Assembly: GCF_030149505.1 (NCBI RefSeq)
Contig: NZ_JASBRN010000036.1
Coordinates: forward strand, 1 to 33,620
Length of the DNA: 33,620 nucleotides
Direction of reading: 5' to 3'
Source: Nocardioides sp.
GTDB lineage: Bacteria > Actinomycetota > Actinomycetes > Propionibacteriales > Nocardioidaceae
Part shown: positions 15,921 through 24,658 of the stretch, in pieces
Layout: the number at the start of each line of letters is the position of its first letter
Position numbering within the stretch: the first letter of the stretch is position 1
Notes under the pieces: generated by a model
What the model was told of the DNA's origin: nothing
Database searches by the model: none
Seen by the model: the letters and a program-made list of their open reading frames with translations, nothing else
Position numbers and translations under genes: made by a program

Positions 15921-17321
15921 GTGCTGACTCCCGATCTCGTCGTCGACGCAATGCAGCTCGCCGGGACCGCGGAGCCCGCGGGGCTTCTCCCGGCCCGTCA
16001 GCAGATGGCTCTGTCCCTGGGATGGCACATCGTGCTGGCGTGCTTCGGGGTTGCCTTCCCGGCGATGATTTTCGTGATGCACCTGCGCGGGATCCGCCGT
16101 GAGGACCCGGTCGCCCTGGGGTTGGCCCGCAGGTGGGCGAAGGTCTCGGCAGTGCTTTTCGCGATCGGCGCGGTCTCCGGCACGGTGCTCAGCTTCGAGA
16201 TGGGTCTGTTGTGGCCCGGCCTGATGGGGACTTACGGGGACGTGCTCGGACTGCCGTTCGCGTTCGAGGGTCTGGCGTTCTTCCTTGAGGCCATCTTCCT
16301 TGGCATCTACCTGTACGGCTGGGGACGGATGCCGGCGAAGCGGCACGTCCTGATGGTCCTGCCGATGGCGATCACCGGCATCGTCGGCGCCTACTGCGTG
16401 GTCGCGGTGAACGCCTGGATGAACGTGCCGACCGGTTTCCGCCTCGTCGGCGGGGAGGTCACGGACGTCCAGCCTTGGGCGGTGCTGTTCAATCAGCACG
16501 CCTTCCTTCAGTTCGCCCACATGTGGGTCGGCGCCTATATGGTGGCGGGCTTCAGCGTTGCGGGGGTCTATGCGGCCGGGATGCTGCGCGGGCGCCGCGA
16601 CGCACATCACCGGTTGGGCTTCATGGTGCCCTTCGTCTTCGCGTCCATCGCCGCGGTCACCCAGCCGTTCGTGGGGCATGTGCTCGGGTTCGGGTTGGAC
16701 GAGCGACAGCCGGCGAAGCTGGCCGCGTTCGAGCTGGCGGAGACGACCGAGAGCCCGTCGCCGCTTCGGCTCGGCGGCGTTGTGGTCGACGGGGAGGTCG
16801 TGGGTGCGATCGACATTCCTGTTCTCGGCTCGCTGATCGCGATGAACTCGCTCGACGACCCTGTGCCTGGCCTGGACACCATCCCCGAGGAGGACCGACC
16901 GCCGGTCAACATCACGCATCTGGCCTTCCAGACGATGGTCGGCGTCGGCACGTTGCTCGCGGCAGGTGTCACCTGGTTCTGGGTCCAGCGCTGGAGAGGG
17001 CGTGACCTGCTCACGAAGAGGTGGTTTCTCAGGGCTGCGGCGGCCGCTGGTCCGCTGGCCGTGATTGCGCTTGAGGCCGGATGGGTGGCGACCGAGGTCG
17101 GACGGCAGCCCTGGGTCGTGTACGGAGTGATGCGCACCCCGGACGCGGTCGGCGACTACACCTCGGCTCTGTGGTGGTTGCTGGGGATAAGTGCGTTGAT
17201 CTATGCCGGGATGACCGCAGCCGCGGTCATCGTGCTCAGGTCCATGGCCCGGCGCTGGCGCAGCGGTGAGACCGATCTTCCGAGCCCGTACGCGCCCGAG
17301 ACCGTGGATTCGTCGTCATGA
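15921..17321 (+). CDS. cydA: Cytochrome bd-type quinol oxidase subunit I
   Basis: CydA oxidises quinol and holds the three hemes of the bd oxidase, a high-affinity terminal oxidase active under low oxygen or when heme-copper oxidases fail. From the GTG at 15921 it has 466 residues. Visible are the N-terminal heme ligand His36 (SLGWHIVLACFG), the second ligand region QFAHMWVGAYM, and the GRQPW quinol motif near the C-terminus. It is shorter than E. coli CydA (522), consistent with the short Q-loop (CIO-like) class. There is no Shine-Dalgarno at 15885, 15921 or 15951; TAGCGT at 15908-15913 could be a -10 for a leaderless message starting at 15921. CydC and CydD are not in this window. Confidence 0.92.
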   Translation: MLTPDLVVDAMQLAGTAEPAGLLPARQQMALSLGWHIVLACFGVAFPAMIFVMHLRGIRREDPVALGLARRWAKVSAVLFAIGAVSGTVLSFEMGLLWPGLMGTYGDVLGLPFAFEGLAFFLEAIFLGIYLYGWGRMPAKRHVLMVLPMAITGIVGAYCVVAVNAWMNVPTGFRLVGGEVTDVQPWAVLFNQHAFLQFAHMWVGAYMVAGFSVAGVYAAGMLRGRRDAHHRLGFMVPFVFASIAAVTQPFVGHVLGFGLDERQPAKLAAFELAETTESPSPLRLGGVVVDGEVVGAIDIPVLGSLIAMNSLDDPVPGLDTIPEEDRPPVNITHLAFQTMVGVGTLLAAGVTWFWVQRWRGRDLLTKRWFLRAAAAAGPLAVIALEAGWVATEVGRQPWVVYGVMRTPDAVGDYTSALWWLLGISALIYAGMTAAAVIVLRSMARRWRSGETDLPSPYAPETVDSSS

Positions 17322-18319
17322 GTCTCGAGGTGGCTGTCGCAGCGGCGATGTTCGCGGGCGTCATCGCGTACGCCGTGCTGGGCGGCGCGGACTTCGGCTC
17401 GGGATTCTTCGACCTCACGGCGGGTAGCAGCCGGCGTGGCGCCGAGCTGCGAACCCTGGTCGACCACAGCATCGGACCCGTGTGGGAGGCCAACCACGTG
17501 TGGCTGATCTACGTGCTGGTGATCTGGTGGACAGGATTCCCGGAGTCGTTCGCCGCGACAATGTCGACGCTGGTCGTGCCGTTGCTTCTGGCGCTGCTGG
17601 GCATCGTGCTGCGCGGCGCCAGTTTCGCGTTCCGCAAGTACTCCGCCACCCTGCGCCAGGCGCGGCTGTTCGGCGTGATCTTCGCCGTGTCCTCGGTCAT
17701 TACACCGTTCTTCCTCGGCACGGTCGCCGGGGCAATCGCGTCAGGTCGGGTGCCGATGGAGGAGGGTGGCGACCGTTGGTCGTCCTGGCTCAACCCGACG
17801 TCTCTGTTCGGTGGGGCCATCGCGGTCGGCACCTGCGCGTTCCTGGCCGGCGTGTTCCTCGCCGCCGATGCACATCGCAGTCGCCGATCACGGCTGGCGG
17901 AGGACCTTCGGGCGCGCTCGCTCGGGGTGGGGCTCGTGACCGGTGCGCTCGTGTTCGCCGCGCTGGTGCCGATGTCGATGGACGCGCCGGTGCTGGCCGA
18001 CGGCCTCGCCGGGCGCGCGGCTCCACTCGTCGTGATGGCCGGGCTGGCAGGTGTGGCGACGCTCGTGCTGGTGTGGCGCCGTCGCTACTCGATGGCGCGA
18101 TGGCCCGCGGTCGTCGCCGTCGCGTCTGTGGTGTCAGGATGGGGTGTGGCCCAATACCCCTGGCTGCTCGTCGATCATGTGACGATCCGTGCGGCCGCCG
18201 GCGCGTCAGCCACCTTGCAGGGCCTGCTGGTTGCCGTGGGCCTCGCCGTGGTCTTGGTGTTACCGCCGTTGATCTACCTGCTGCGACTCACCCAGACCGA
18301 GGAGTGGACGCGACACTGA
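17318..18319 (+). CDS. cydB: Cytochrome bd-type quinol oxidase subunit II
   Basis: CydB is the structural partner of CydA and is needed for heme assembly. The 333-residue protein has about eight helices and the family signature near the N-terminus: GGADFGSGFFDL, then SIGPVWEANHVWLIYVLVIWWTGFP, cited as regions. The ATG overlaps the cydA stop (ATGA at 17318-17321), so the two subunits are made from one transcript. The length is typical. The 3' end is followed by a stretch without a clear gene. Confidence 0.93.
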   Translation: MSLEVAVAAAMFAGVIAYAVLGGADFGSGFFDLTAGSSRRGAELRTLVDHSIGPVWEANHVWLIYVLVIWWTGFPESFAATMSTLVVPLLLALLGIVLRGASFAFRKYSATLRQARLFGVIFAVSSVITPFFLGTVAGAIASGRVPMEEGGDRWSSWLNPTSLFGGAIAVGTCAFLAGVFLAADAHRSRRSRLAEDLRARSLGVGLVTGALVFAALVPMSMDAPVLADGLAGRAAPLVVMAGLAGVATLVLVWRRRYSMARWPAVVAVASVVSGWGVAQYPWLLVDHVTIRAAAGASATLQGLLVAVGLAVVLVLPPLIYLLRLTQTEEWTRH

Positions 18320-18668
18320 TGGGGCGATGACTTGACGGGTCAGGGATTTGCGTTGAGTCCGGGGTTCGTGTCGTCGCGATCGACGAGGCCGAGCCGCGCG
18401 TGGTCGGCGCGGCTGAGGGCCTGTTCGATCAGCTCGCCGATGTGGTCGTCGTCAAGGTGGTTCTCGACGTGGCGACCTTGACGCGAAGCTGTGACGAAGC
18501 CCTGGTCACGCAAGTGAATCGCCCGCAAGTCTTCGTCGCGGCTGGCCTGGGGCCGGCTTGCAGGGTTAGCGCCGGTCACCCGGTGGCAGTCCCTACGTCG
18601 GTAGGGACTCACTCACCGGGGCTGCTCGTACACCACTCTGCCGGACGTCACTCACCCGACCCGAGGCG
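18320..18668. other. 349-bp stretch without an assigned gene; contains one hairpin
   Basis: Between cydB and box D. A minus-strand frame at 18340-18612 (GTG start, about 90 residues, containing HLDDDHIGELIEQALSRADH) has plausible codon use but no motif I can name and no ribosome site; it could be the end of a decayed gene. A plus-strand frame opposite it is probably its shadow. The perfect hairpin at 18588-18609 is the only clear structure. Confidence 0.4.
18588..18609. promoter_or_regulatory. Perfect 9-bp inverted repeat (hairpin or operator)
   Basis: AGTCCCTAC-GTCG-GTAGGGACT. There is no T-run after it, so it is not a classical intrinsic terminator. It may be an operator or a transcript-stabilising hairpin. 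It lies 59 bases before box D. Confidence 0.6.
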
Positions 18669-18687
18669 CTCCTATGCGAGATAGTAG
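18669..18687. promoter_or_regulatory. BlaI/CopY-type box D (upstream of the DUF2752 region)
   Basis: CTCCTA-TGCGAGA-TAGTAG matches the island box with one mismatch in the left arm and the same 7-bp spacing. The DUF2752 start is 190 bases downstream; an ATG frame of 62 codons begins 5 bases after the box. Confidence 0.6.
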
Positions 18688-18691
18688 TTGA

Positions 18692-18880
18692 ATGGCTCGC
18701 CACGCACCGACAATGATCCAGCATGCCGGCACTCGTGGCCGCGTCGGACCTGGTCCTCTCCGAATCCCTTCGGGCCGCGATGGTTTCTTCGCGGTGAATT
18801 GGCTCGGCTCCGCCCGCTCCCCAAGCAGCACACTCGCTGGTCCCGGCCCGTCGGACTCCACTGCGAGGGGAACGAATTGA
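18692..18880 (+). CDS. Possible 62-residue leader ORF before the DUF2752 gene
   Basis: The ATG at 18692 comes 5 bases after box D, so the message could be leaderless. The frame ends in a TGA that overlaps the TTG start of the DUF2752 gene (TTGA, 18877-18880). The protein (MARHAPTMIQHAGTRGRVGP and onwards) has no recognisable domain or helix. The coupling overlap is the only real argument; it may be chance. Confidence 0.2.
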   Translation: MARHAPTMIQHAGTRGRVGPGPLRIPSGRDGFFAVNWLGSARSPSSTLAGPGPSDSTARGTN

Positions 18881-19341
18881 CGACAGTCGCAGACCGGCGT
18901 CCGTTCGTGCGCCTTCACATCGAGCGCCGAGACCGGCATCGGTGGCTTACGGCGCTCGCGGTGCTCGCACTCGCCATCGCTGTTGCCATGGCCGTACTCG
19001 GGCTGCCGCCCGTCGATTTTCATGGACCGCTGCACAAGTTCGGCATCATGGATCCGCTGTGCGGCGGCACCCGTGCCGCCCGCTACACAGCCCAAGGGAA
19101 CCTCTCCGAGGCGTGGCGCTACAACCCGCTGAGCATTGTGATCGTCTGCGGCGCGGCGCTGATCATCGTGCGCACGGTCGTTGGCTTCATCTCCCACCGC
19201 TGGGTCACGATTTCGATCGCCTGGACCCCGGCCCGGAGGCGGTGGGCGTTCGTGATCATCATCGTGCTCGTGGCGCTGCTGGAGATCCGACAGCAGATGC
19301 GCGCCGACCTGCTCATGGCTGGCACCCAGACCTGGGTGTAG
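18877..19341 (+). CDS. DUF2752-domain membrane protein
   Basis: The 154-residue product has three helices (about 23-43, 85-105 and 125-142) and the DUF2752 signature MDPLCGGTRAARYTAQGNLSEAWRYNPL, cited as a region, between the first two. The usual CP..CGGTRA pattern is reduced to one Cys here. The TTG start is chosen because GAGGGG lies about 6 bases upstream and conservation begins after it; the frame is open further upstream but reads as non-protein sequence. The function of the family is unknown. Box D lies upstream, which places it in the proposed regulon. Confidence 0.75.
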   Translation: MTTVADRRPFVRLHIERRDRHRWLTALAVLALAIAVAMAVLGLPPVDFHGPLHKFGIMDPLCGGTRAARYTAQGNLSEAWRYNPLSIVIVCGAALIIVRTVVGFISHRWVTISIAWTPARRRWAFVIIIVLVALLEIRQQMRADLLMAGTQTWV

Positions 19342-19362
19342 GCCGGCGTAGAACCCGCAGAT

Positions 19363-19914
19363 TCACCGGGCGCCCGGTGTGCGTGCCTCGCCGAGGACGT
19401 GCGTGCCTCGCCGAGGACGTGGGTGACTCCGGAGAACGCGAAGCTCTCGAGCGTCGTGATCTCGAACCCGGCATCGCGGATGGCCGCGACCGAGTCCCAG
19501 TCCAGATGGCATCCGCCGGCGAGCCGGGACCAAACCAGGTTGACGAGTCGCTCGAGTAGCCGGAGCGGTCGATGGGCAGAGCCGACATGTTCGTAGAATC
19601 GGAGGACGCCGCCCGGGACGAGAGCCCGCGCGACCTCGTCGAGGGCCGGCGCGGGATCGTCGATCGAGCACAGCACCAGCGACAGCACCGCTGCGTCGTA
19701 CTCCCGGTCTCGGGCGGGCAGAGCCTCGGCCCGCCCGGCCACGACCGTGACCGGGACCGGGACGCCGGCGTCTCTCGCCGCGCGCTCGGCGTCGCCGCGC
19801 AAGCTCGCATCCGGCTCAACGGCCAGTACGGACCGCACCGACTCCGGATAGTGGGGAAAGTTCTCGCGAAGAGTTGCCGTCGCTGAGGCGGCGGCGGCTC
19901 GCCCGCTTGGTCAT
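19363..19914 (-). pseudogene. Class I SAM-dependent methyltransferase remnant, internal deletion and frameshift
   Basis: The minus-strand ATG at 19914 begins MTKRASRRRL, but the frame soon breaks. The methyltransferase core continues in another frame as NFPHYPESVRSVLAVEPDASLR, then the acidic loop DREYDAAVLSLVLCSIDDP and LVPGGVLRFYEHVG. The glycine-rich SAM motif I that should precede NFPHYP is missing, suggesting an internal deletion of a few tens of residues. Near the 3' end an exact 20-bp tandem duplication (19381-19420) causes a second frameshift; without it the frame ends ARTPGAR with the TGA at 19363-19365. It is not functional as read. It diverges from the SHOCT gene with box E between. 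Confidence 0.75.
19381..19420. repeat. 20-bp tandem duplication that frameshifts the methyltransferase
   Basis: GCGTGCCTCGCCGAGGACGT occurs at 19381-19400 and 19401-19420. Removing one copy restores the natural C-terminus of the methyltransferase frame; keeping both makes it read on into the opposite strand of the DUF2752 gene. Confidence 0.92.
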
Positions 19915-19927
19915 TGGCACGGTCGAA

Positions 19928-19946
19928 CTACTATGGAAAATAGTAG
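19928..19946. promoter_or_regulatory. BlaI/CopY-type box E (divergent methyltransferase / SHOCT promoter)
   Basis: CTACTA-TGGAAAA-TAGTAG, perfect 6-bp arms with the shared 7-bp spacer. It lies 14 bases from the methyltransferase ATG and 39 bases from the SHOCT gene GTG. Confidence 0.8.
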
Positions 19947-19984
19947 GCAATGCAGCGTTGTGAATTCGTGGGAGGAGGCCCTCA

Positions 19985-20230
19985 GTGATCAGCATGTGCG
20001 TGAACGGCATGGGCGGCATGACGTCGTGGATGGTGGTGTGGGGGCTGTTCGGCCTTGCGGTCGTGGCGCTTGCCGCGCTCGGAGGGGTCTGGCTCGCTCG
20101 GCGTACGTTCGGCGCGGCCCCGGAGGCCGCATCGCCAGAGTCGCCTAAGGAGATCCTGCGCCGACGTTATGCTGCGGGGGACCTGGACGAGGACGAATAC
20201 CTCCGACGCCGCGCTGGGCTTCTCGAGTAG
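19985..20230 (+). CDS. SHOCT-domain small membrane protein
   Basis: The 81-residue protein has a Met- and Gly-rich start (VISMCVNGMGGM), one helix (about residues 15-38) and a C-terminal SHOCT domain (PKEILRRRYAAGDLDEDEYLRRRAGLL, cited as a region). SHOCT is a short oligomerisation or protein-targeting motif common in small membrane proteins. The GTG at 19985 has a strong GGGAGGAGG about 7 bases upstream. In actinobacteria such genes often accompany copper and other metal genes, and the Met/Cys-rich start could bind copper; that is inference. Box E lies upstream. Confidence 0.85.
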   Translation: MISMCVNGMGGMTSWMVVWGLFGLAVVALAALGGVWLARRTFGAAPEAASPESPKEILRRRYAAGDLDEDEYLRRRAGLLE

Positions 20231-20515
20231 CCGTCAGATCCCCCTGGTAGAGATCGCAGTGCCGCACAGGCAGGGGCAGTGCGGCGAGAGGCTGCGGACA
20301 TCTCGACCGCGGTGACAACCACCGGTGCGAGCAGCATGTGGCACCCTCGCCGGAGGCGATGCGGCGCCGCGTTCATCGGCCGGCTCATCGGCTCCGATTC
20401 CACCGGCACAGGAGTAGTGCGGTGGCGGGGCGCGGGTGAACCCAACCGTGAAGCAGCGTCTAGACACCATGCCCTCAAGGGGTCGCGGCCTCGGACGCGC
20501 AGCCTAGGGATGCCG
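20231..20515. other. 285-bp intergenic stretch between SHOCT and ccdA2
   Basis: The flanking genes converge here. Open frames exist but look like shadows. I see no convincing terminator, repeat or RNA gene. Confidence 0.4.
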
Positions 20516-21346
20516 TCAGATCGGAGTCTGCCAGTTCGCGACGACGCCCTGGAGTCGCGTCATGAGGTCAAGCCACAGACCACTGACCTGGAGCACGCCG
20601 AGCACGACCATCACCAACCCTCCGACCAGCATCACCGTGGATGCGTGGCGACGCGCCCACTGGAGGCGGGTCATGGCCCGCGAGACCGAGAACGCTGCCA
20701 CGATGAACGGGATCCCCAGTCCGATGCTGTAGGCGAAGGACAGGAAAGCGCCACGACCGGCGCCGGCGCTGCTCGTTGCCAGGGTGAGTACCGCGGCGAG
20801 GGTGGGGCCGATGCACGGGGTCCAGCCGAGTCCGAACATGACCCCGAGGAGCGGCGCGCCAGCGAGCCCGGCGCGCGGGCGATATCCAAGCCGGAGGCTG
20901 CGGCTAGCGATCGGAAGCCGCCAGAACAGGCCGGTGAACATCAGTCCGAACACGATGGTGAGCGCGCCTAGGACGCGGACCAGCGTCTCCTGGTGGGCGA
21001 TCAGCAGTGCACCGAAGGTGCCGAACAGAATGCCGTAGCTGGTGAACACTGCGGCGAACCCGGCGACGAACAGGAAGGCGCCGAGGACCACCCGTCGCGT
21101 GCCGGGCGCTTGGGTGGACGGGCGGGCCTCGGTCGTCGTTGCGTTAGGCCTTTCGTTTGGCGACTCGTCAACGCACCCATCGGTTGGCTGGCGGTGCTCC
21201 GCGCCGGACATTCCAGCGACGTAGGACAGGTAGCCGGGCACGAGGGGAAGGCAGCACGGCGAGAGGAAGGACACAAGGCCCGCCGCGATCGCCAACAGTG
21301 CCGCGACCACGAGGGGCCCTGACATCACCAGGTCGCTGGCGCTCAT
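20516..21346 (-). CDS. ccdA: CcdA-type transmembrane thiol-disulfide transporter (copy 2)
   Basis: This second CcdA has 276 residues and the two cysteine motifs [22 protein letters not shown] and [22 protein letters not shown], cited as regions. The first motif carries an extra adjacent Cys. A hydrophilic insert of about 40 residues ([18 protein letters not shown] onward) between the first and second helices is absent from copy 1. The ATG at 21346 is 91 bases past the ccsA2 stop, so it may be co-transcribed with tlpA2-resB2-ccsA2. It would feed electrons to TlpA2 and TlpA3. Confidence 0.92.
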   Translation of the reverse strand: MSASDLVMSGPLVVAALLAIAAGLVSFLSPCCLPLVPGYLSYVAGMSGAEHRQPTDGCVDESPNERPNATTTEARPSTQAPGTRRVVLGAFLFVAGFAAVFTSYGILFGTFGALLIAHQETLVRVLGALTIVFGLMFTGLFWRLPIASRSLRLGYRPRAGLAGAPLLGVMFGLGWTPCIGPTLAAVLTLATSSAGAGRGAFLSFAYSIGLGIPFIVAAFSVSRAMTRLQWARRHASTVMLVGGLVMVVLGVLQVSGLWLDLMTRLQGVVANWQTPI

Positions 21347-21437
21347 GACAACGATTGTTTCGGTCCTGTCCTGGTGGGGTTGCGGGGTCCGCGGCGGATC
21401 TGTACGAATCTAGGCCACGAGCTGGATCGGGTGGTCG

Positions 21438-22361
21438 TCAAACGCCGGCGTAGGAGTGGAGTCCGGTGATCCACAGGTTGACGCCGAAGAAGTTGAACAA
21501 GAACGCGGCGTAGCCGGCGAGGGCGAACCAGGAGGCGCGGACGCCGCGCCACCCGGCGGTTGCCTGAGCGTGCAGGTGGGCGGCGTAGAACACCCAGGTG
21601 ATGAAGGCCCAGGTTTCCTTGGGATCCCAGCCCCAGTAGCGGCCCCAGGAGTTCTCCGCCCAGATGGCGCCGGCGATCACGGCGAAGGTCCAGATCGGGA
21701 AGGCGAAGATGTGGGCGGTGTGGGCGACCTGCTCCAAGGTGCGCGTAGTCGGGAGGCTGGCGGCGTAGCGCCCCCTGGGCGCCTGTGCCGTCCCGCGTCG
21801 CTCTTGACGGTGGCGCACCAGGAACAGGCCGGTCGCGACAGCACCGACGGTGAAGACTCCGCCGCCGGTGATCGCGGCGGCGACGTGGATCACCAGCCAG
21901 TACGAGTCCAGCACCGGCACCAGCGCGCCGGCGGGGGTGTAGAGGACGGTGACCGCCAGGCCGAGGGCGAGCAGGACGATAGCCACGATCCAGACGCCGA
22001 AAGCGCGGACCGGCCGCCTGGACAGGAACGCCAGGTACGCCGCGCCCGCCGCGAGTGCGCACACGAGGACGAACTCATACATGTTGCCCCACGGCACCCG
22101 CCCTGCCGCGAGACCCCGGGTGACCACACCGCCGAGATTCAGCAGGAACGCCAGCACGGTCAGCGACGTCCCGAACGCGCCGAGCAGGCGGCTGCGGGAG
22201 GGTGAGTCCGCGACCACCGTGCCGGTGACTGCGACACGGGCGCCTGCCATTCGACCGGCGGTCTCGGCGGCGTAGGCCAGCATGGCCAGCGCATAGACGG
22301 CGATCGCGGAGTACACCAGGCCGTTGGAGAGCTGGGCGAATGTCTGCTCGTCGAGGATCAT
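21438..22361 (-). CDS. ccsA: Cytochrome c synthase subunit CcsA/ResC (copy 2)
   Basis: The 307-residue product has the same architecture as copy 1: about eight helices, AAGRVPWGNMYEF, the WWD-type motif WGRYWGWDPKETWAFITW, then AAHLHA and the C-terminal GLHSYAGV. It differs in the N-terminal third and in a basic loop (RHRQERRGTAQAPRGR) before the WWD domain. The ATG overlaps the resB2 stop (ATGA, 22358-22361). It forms the second complete System II synthase with ResB2. Confidence 0.93.
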   Translation of the reverse strand: MILDEQTFAQLSNGLVYSAIAVYALAMLAYAAETAGRMAGARVAVTGTVVADSPSRSRLLGAFGTSLTVLAFLLNLGGVVTRGLAAGRVPWGNMYEFVLVCALAAGAAYLAFLSRRPVRAFGVWIVAIVLLALGLAVTVLYTPAGALVPVLDSYWLVIHVAAAITGGGVFTVGAVATGLFLVRHRQERRGTAQAPRGRYAASLPTTRTLEQVAHTAHIFAFPIWTFAVIAGAIWAENSWGRYWGWDPKETWAFITWVFYAAHLHAQATAGWRGVRASWFALAGYAAFLFNFFGVNLWITGLHSYAGV

Positions 22362-23953
22362 GCGGACGCATCCTTGCTAGCGGTGGCGGAGTGGTGCGGG
22401 CCGTGCAGCGCGGCGACGAGGTCGGCAATCTCCTCGGGAGGCGGTTCGCGACGGGTGAGCGAGTAGCCGGCGACCTCGACCAGGGACCCGCCGCCTTCGG
22501 TGGGGCGAACCCGCAGCCACAGCCGGCGGCGGCGGATGGCCAGTGAGGCGGTGAGGCCGACGAGGAGGACGACCGCGGCGGCGAGGGTGATCTCCTTGCC
22601 GGGGTCGTAGGCGATCTGGAAGTTGGCGAACCGGGACACGCCGTCGAAGGTGAGGCTGCCTCGACCGCCGGGAAGCTGCATGGTCTCACCGACGGACAGA
22701 GCCTGGCTGAAGGGCTTCCCGTTGCGGCGCACCTGGGTGAGCTCGTCCTTGTCGAGGGTGAACACCGACTGCGGGACGCCGTCGGCGAACCCGAGGTCGC
22801 CGGTGTAGGCGGTGAGGAACAGTTGGGGGTTCAGGGTGTCGGGGAACATCGAGTAGGGGCCTTGCGGGCCGACGTCGGCGGTGGGCAGGAAGAAGCCCTC
22901 GAAGGCGAGCTGGGTGGGCTGGGCGTCCGGCGCCTTGATCACGCCGTCGGAGGCGTAGCTGGTGTCCAGCGGCAAGAACTGCACCGGGCCGGTGAACACG
23001 GCCTTGCCACGCCCGTCGCGCACGGTGACAACAGGGGCGTATCCGTTGCCGGTGAGGAAGAACTTCGTCTCGTTGACGTCGAGCGGGTGGTTGGGCTCGA
23101 CCGTGACGGTCTGCTCCTCACCGCCCCCGGCGCGGTACGCGAGCCGGGCGGCGAACTGTGAGGGCTGACCGAGGTTGCTTCCGCTGGTCTGGTAGGAGAC
23201 GTCGAACTCCTCCAGGCGGAAGGACAACGGCTCCAGGTCGTCCACGTCGGTCCACGCCGAGGGGGAGAAGGCGTCGTACTGGGAGAGGTCGTTGGCGAAG
23301 GCTCCGCCCTCGGTGACCGCCACCCGGCCCTCGAACCCGACCAGCTTGCCCGCGGCGATGCCGACCAGGAGCACCAGCAGCGACAGGTGGAAGGCGAGGT
23401 TGCCGACCTCGCGAAGATAGCCGCGCTCGGCCCGGACCTCGTCAGCGGTAGCGACCATGCGGAATCGTCTACGGCGCAGGTGGCCTGCGGCGGTGGCGAT
23501 GATCTCGGCCGGCTCACGTGTGGTTTCCCAGGCGCGGTGGCCCTCCAGGCGGGCCAAGTTGCGCGGTGCCGGCGGGGGTGCGCTGCGCACCGACTGCCAC
23601 AGTCGACGGGATCGGGGCAGCACGCATCCGGTCATGGAGACCAGAAGCAACACGTAGATGGCTGCGAACCAGGGTGAGGCGTAGACGTCGAACATCCCGA
23701 GCCGGTCCAGCCACGGCGCGAGCCGGGGATGCTCCTGGGTGTACTGGATCACCGCGGCTGGGTCGCTGGCGACGTTGCGCTGCGGAAACAGGGATCCTGG
23801 GATCGCGGCGAGCGCGAGTAGCGCGAGCAGGATCACCGCTGTGCGCATCGAGGTCAGATTCCTCCACGCCCAGCGCAGCCACCCCCAGGACGGCTGCGCC
23901 TGCGCCGGACCTGCTGGGGTGGCTTCTGTCGCCTTCGTTTCGACGTCTGTCAC
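22358..23953 (-). CDS. resB: Cytochrome c biogenesis protein ResB (copy 2)
   Basis: The 531-residue product parallels ResB1: N-terminal helix region NLTSMRTAVILLALLALAAIPGS (cited as a region), the ASPWFAAIYVLLLVSMTGCVLP helix, GNLAFHLSLLVLLVG, the extracytoplasmic PNHPLDVNETKFFLTGNGYAP, and DPGKEITLA before the last helix. The GTG at 23953 overlaps the tlpA2 stop (GTGA). It is shorter at the N-terminus than copy 1. With CcsA2 it forms a second heme-ligation complex. Confidence 0.92.
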   Translation of the reverse strand: MTDVETKATEATPAGPAQAQPSWGWLRWAWRNLTSMRTAVILLALLALAAIPGSLFPQRNVASDPAAVIQYTQEHPRLAPWLDRLGMFDVYASPWFAAIYVLLLVSMTGCVLPRSRRLWQSVRSAPPPAPRNLARLEGHRAWETTREPAEIIATAAGHLRRRRFRMVATADEVRAERGYLREVGNLAFHLSLLVLLVGIAAGKLVGFEGRVAVTEGGAFANDLSQYDAFSPSAWTDVDDLEPLSFRLEEFDVSYQTSGSNLGQPSQFAARLAYRAGGGEEQTVTVEPNHPLDVNETKFFLTGNGYAPVVTVRDGRGKAVFTGPVQFLPLDTSYASDGVIKAPDAQPTQLAFEGFFLPTADVGPQGPYSMFPDTLNPQLFLTAYTGDLGFADGVPQSVFTLDKDELTQVRRNGKPFSQALSVGETMQLPGGRGSLTFDGVSRFANFQIAYDPGKEITLAAAVVLLVGLTASLAIRRRRLWLRVRPTEGGGSLVEVAGYSLTRREPPPEEIADLVAALHGPHHSATASKDASA

Positions 23954-24531
23954 TGCCCCGGGTCCGTTTCCGCGGCGGTCTCGGTGACGATCGTCGACAA
24001 CGTCGAGTAGTCCGTGGGCCCGACGATTCTGGCAGCGAGGCGGCCTTGGGTGTCGACGACCAGGGTGCTCGGCACCGCGCTGGGCGGCAGCGCCGGGCCG
24101 AAGGCGAGCACCGCATCGCTGGAGGTGTCGGTGGTGATGCTGGGGTACTCGATACCGTAATTCTCCTCGAACGCCCGAGCGGCGGCGTCGTTGTCGCGCA
24201 CGTTGATCCCGACGAACCGCACCCCGAGATCCTGAGTTTCCTCCGACACTCGTTTCAGGACGGGGGCCTCGGTGCGACACGGCGCGCACCAGGAGCCCCA
24301 GACGTTGTAGACGACCACCTTGCCGGCCAGGGCGGTGCTGTCGAAGCGGCCGCCGTCCAGCAGCTGGCCCGTAAACGGCTCGACCTGTCGCCGGTCCTCA
24401 GCGGAGATGACCTCGACAACGCCGTCGGTGGCCGTCGGCGTGCCTGGGTCCGTCGTGCACGCCGAGAGTCCAATGGTCGCCACGACAAGGACGGCCGCGG
24501 CGCGTGCGCGGCCCCCTCGACGGCTCTTCAT
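23950..24531 (-). CDS. TlpA/ResA-type thioredoxin-like lipoprotein (copy 2)
   Basis: The 193-residue product has a lipoprotein signal ending in LSAC (lipidation at Cys25) and a TlpA domain with Cys82-Ala-Pro-Cys85 in NVWGSWCAPCRTEAP, GINVRDND, and a cis-proline in SAVPSTLVVDTQGR. It should reduce apocytochrome c for ResB2-CcsA2, which are coupled downstream. The ATG has GGAGGAG about 7 bases upstream. It is the first gene of its operon and diverges from tlpA3, with box F between them. Its lipid anchor links it to the Lnt and LspA genes in the window. Confidence 0.92.
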   Translation of the reverse strand: MKSRRGGRARAAAVLVVATIGLSACTTDPGTPTATDGVVEVISAEDRRQVEPFTGQLLDGGRFDSTALAGKVVVYNVWGSWCAPCRTEAPVLKRVSEETQDLGVRFVGINVRDNDAAARAFEENYGIEYPSITTDTSSDAVLAFGPALPPSAVPSTLVVDTQGRLAARIVGPTDYSTLSTIVTETAAETDPGQ

Positions 24532-24586
24532 GGCAGTGCTCCTCCACGGGCTCCCTCTGGGGGCGCGCCATCGCGTCGTAGGTCAA

Positions 24587-24605
24587 CTACTACTCTACAT
24601 AGCAG
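24587..24605. promoter_or_regulatory. BlaI/CopY-type box F (divergent tlpA2 / tlpA3 promoter)
   Basis: CTACTA-CTCTACA-TAGCAG, one mismatch in the right arm and the shared 7-bp spacer. It lies 56 bases before the tlpA2 ATG and 54 bases before the chosen tlpA3 TTG. Confidence 0.7.
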
Positions 24606-24658
24606 TTACCGCGTTTCCCCCGCCGGGCTCCACTGGCGACGAGAGAGCAGGCAGGCAC

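Noticed and set aside
18340..18612. Minus-strand ORF of about 90 residues between cydB and box D
   Set aside because: No ribosome site, no recognised motif and no coupling to neighbours; listed only as part of the unassigned stretch.
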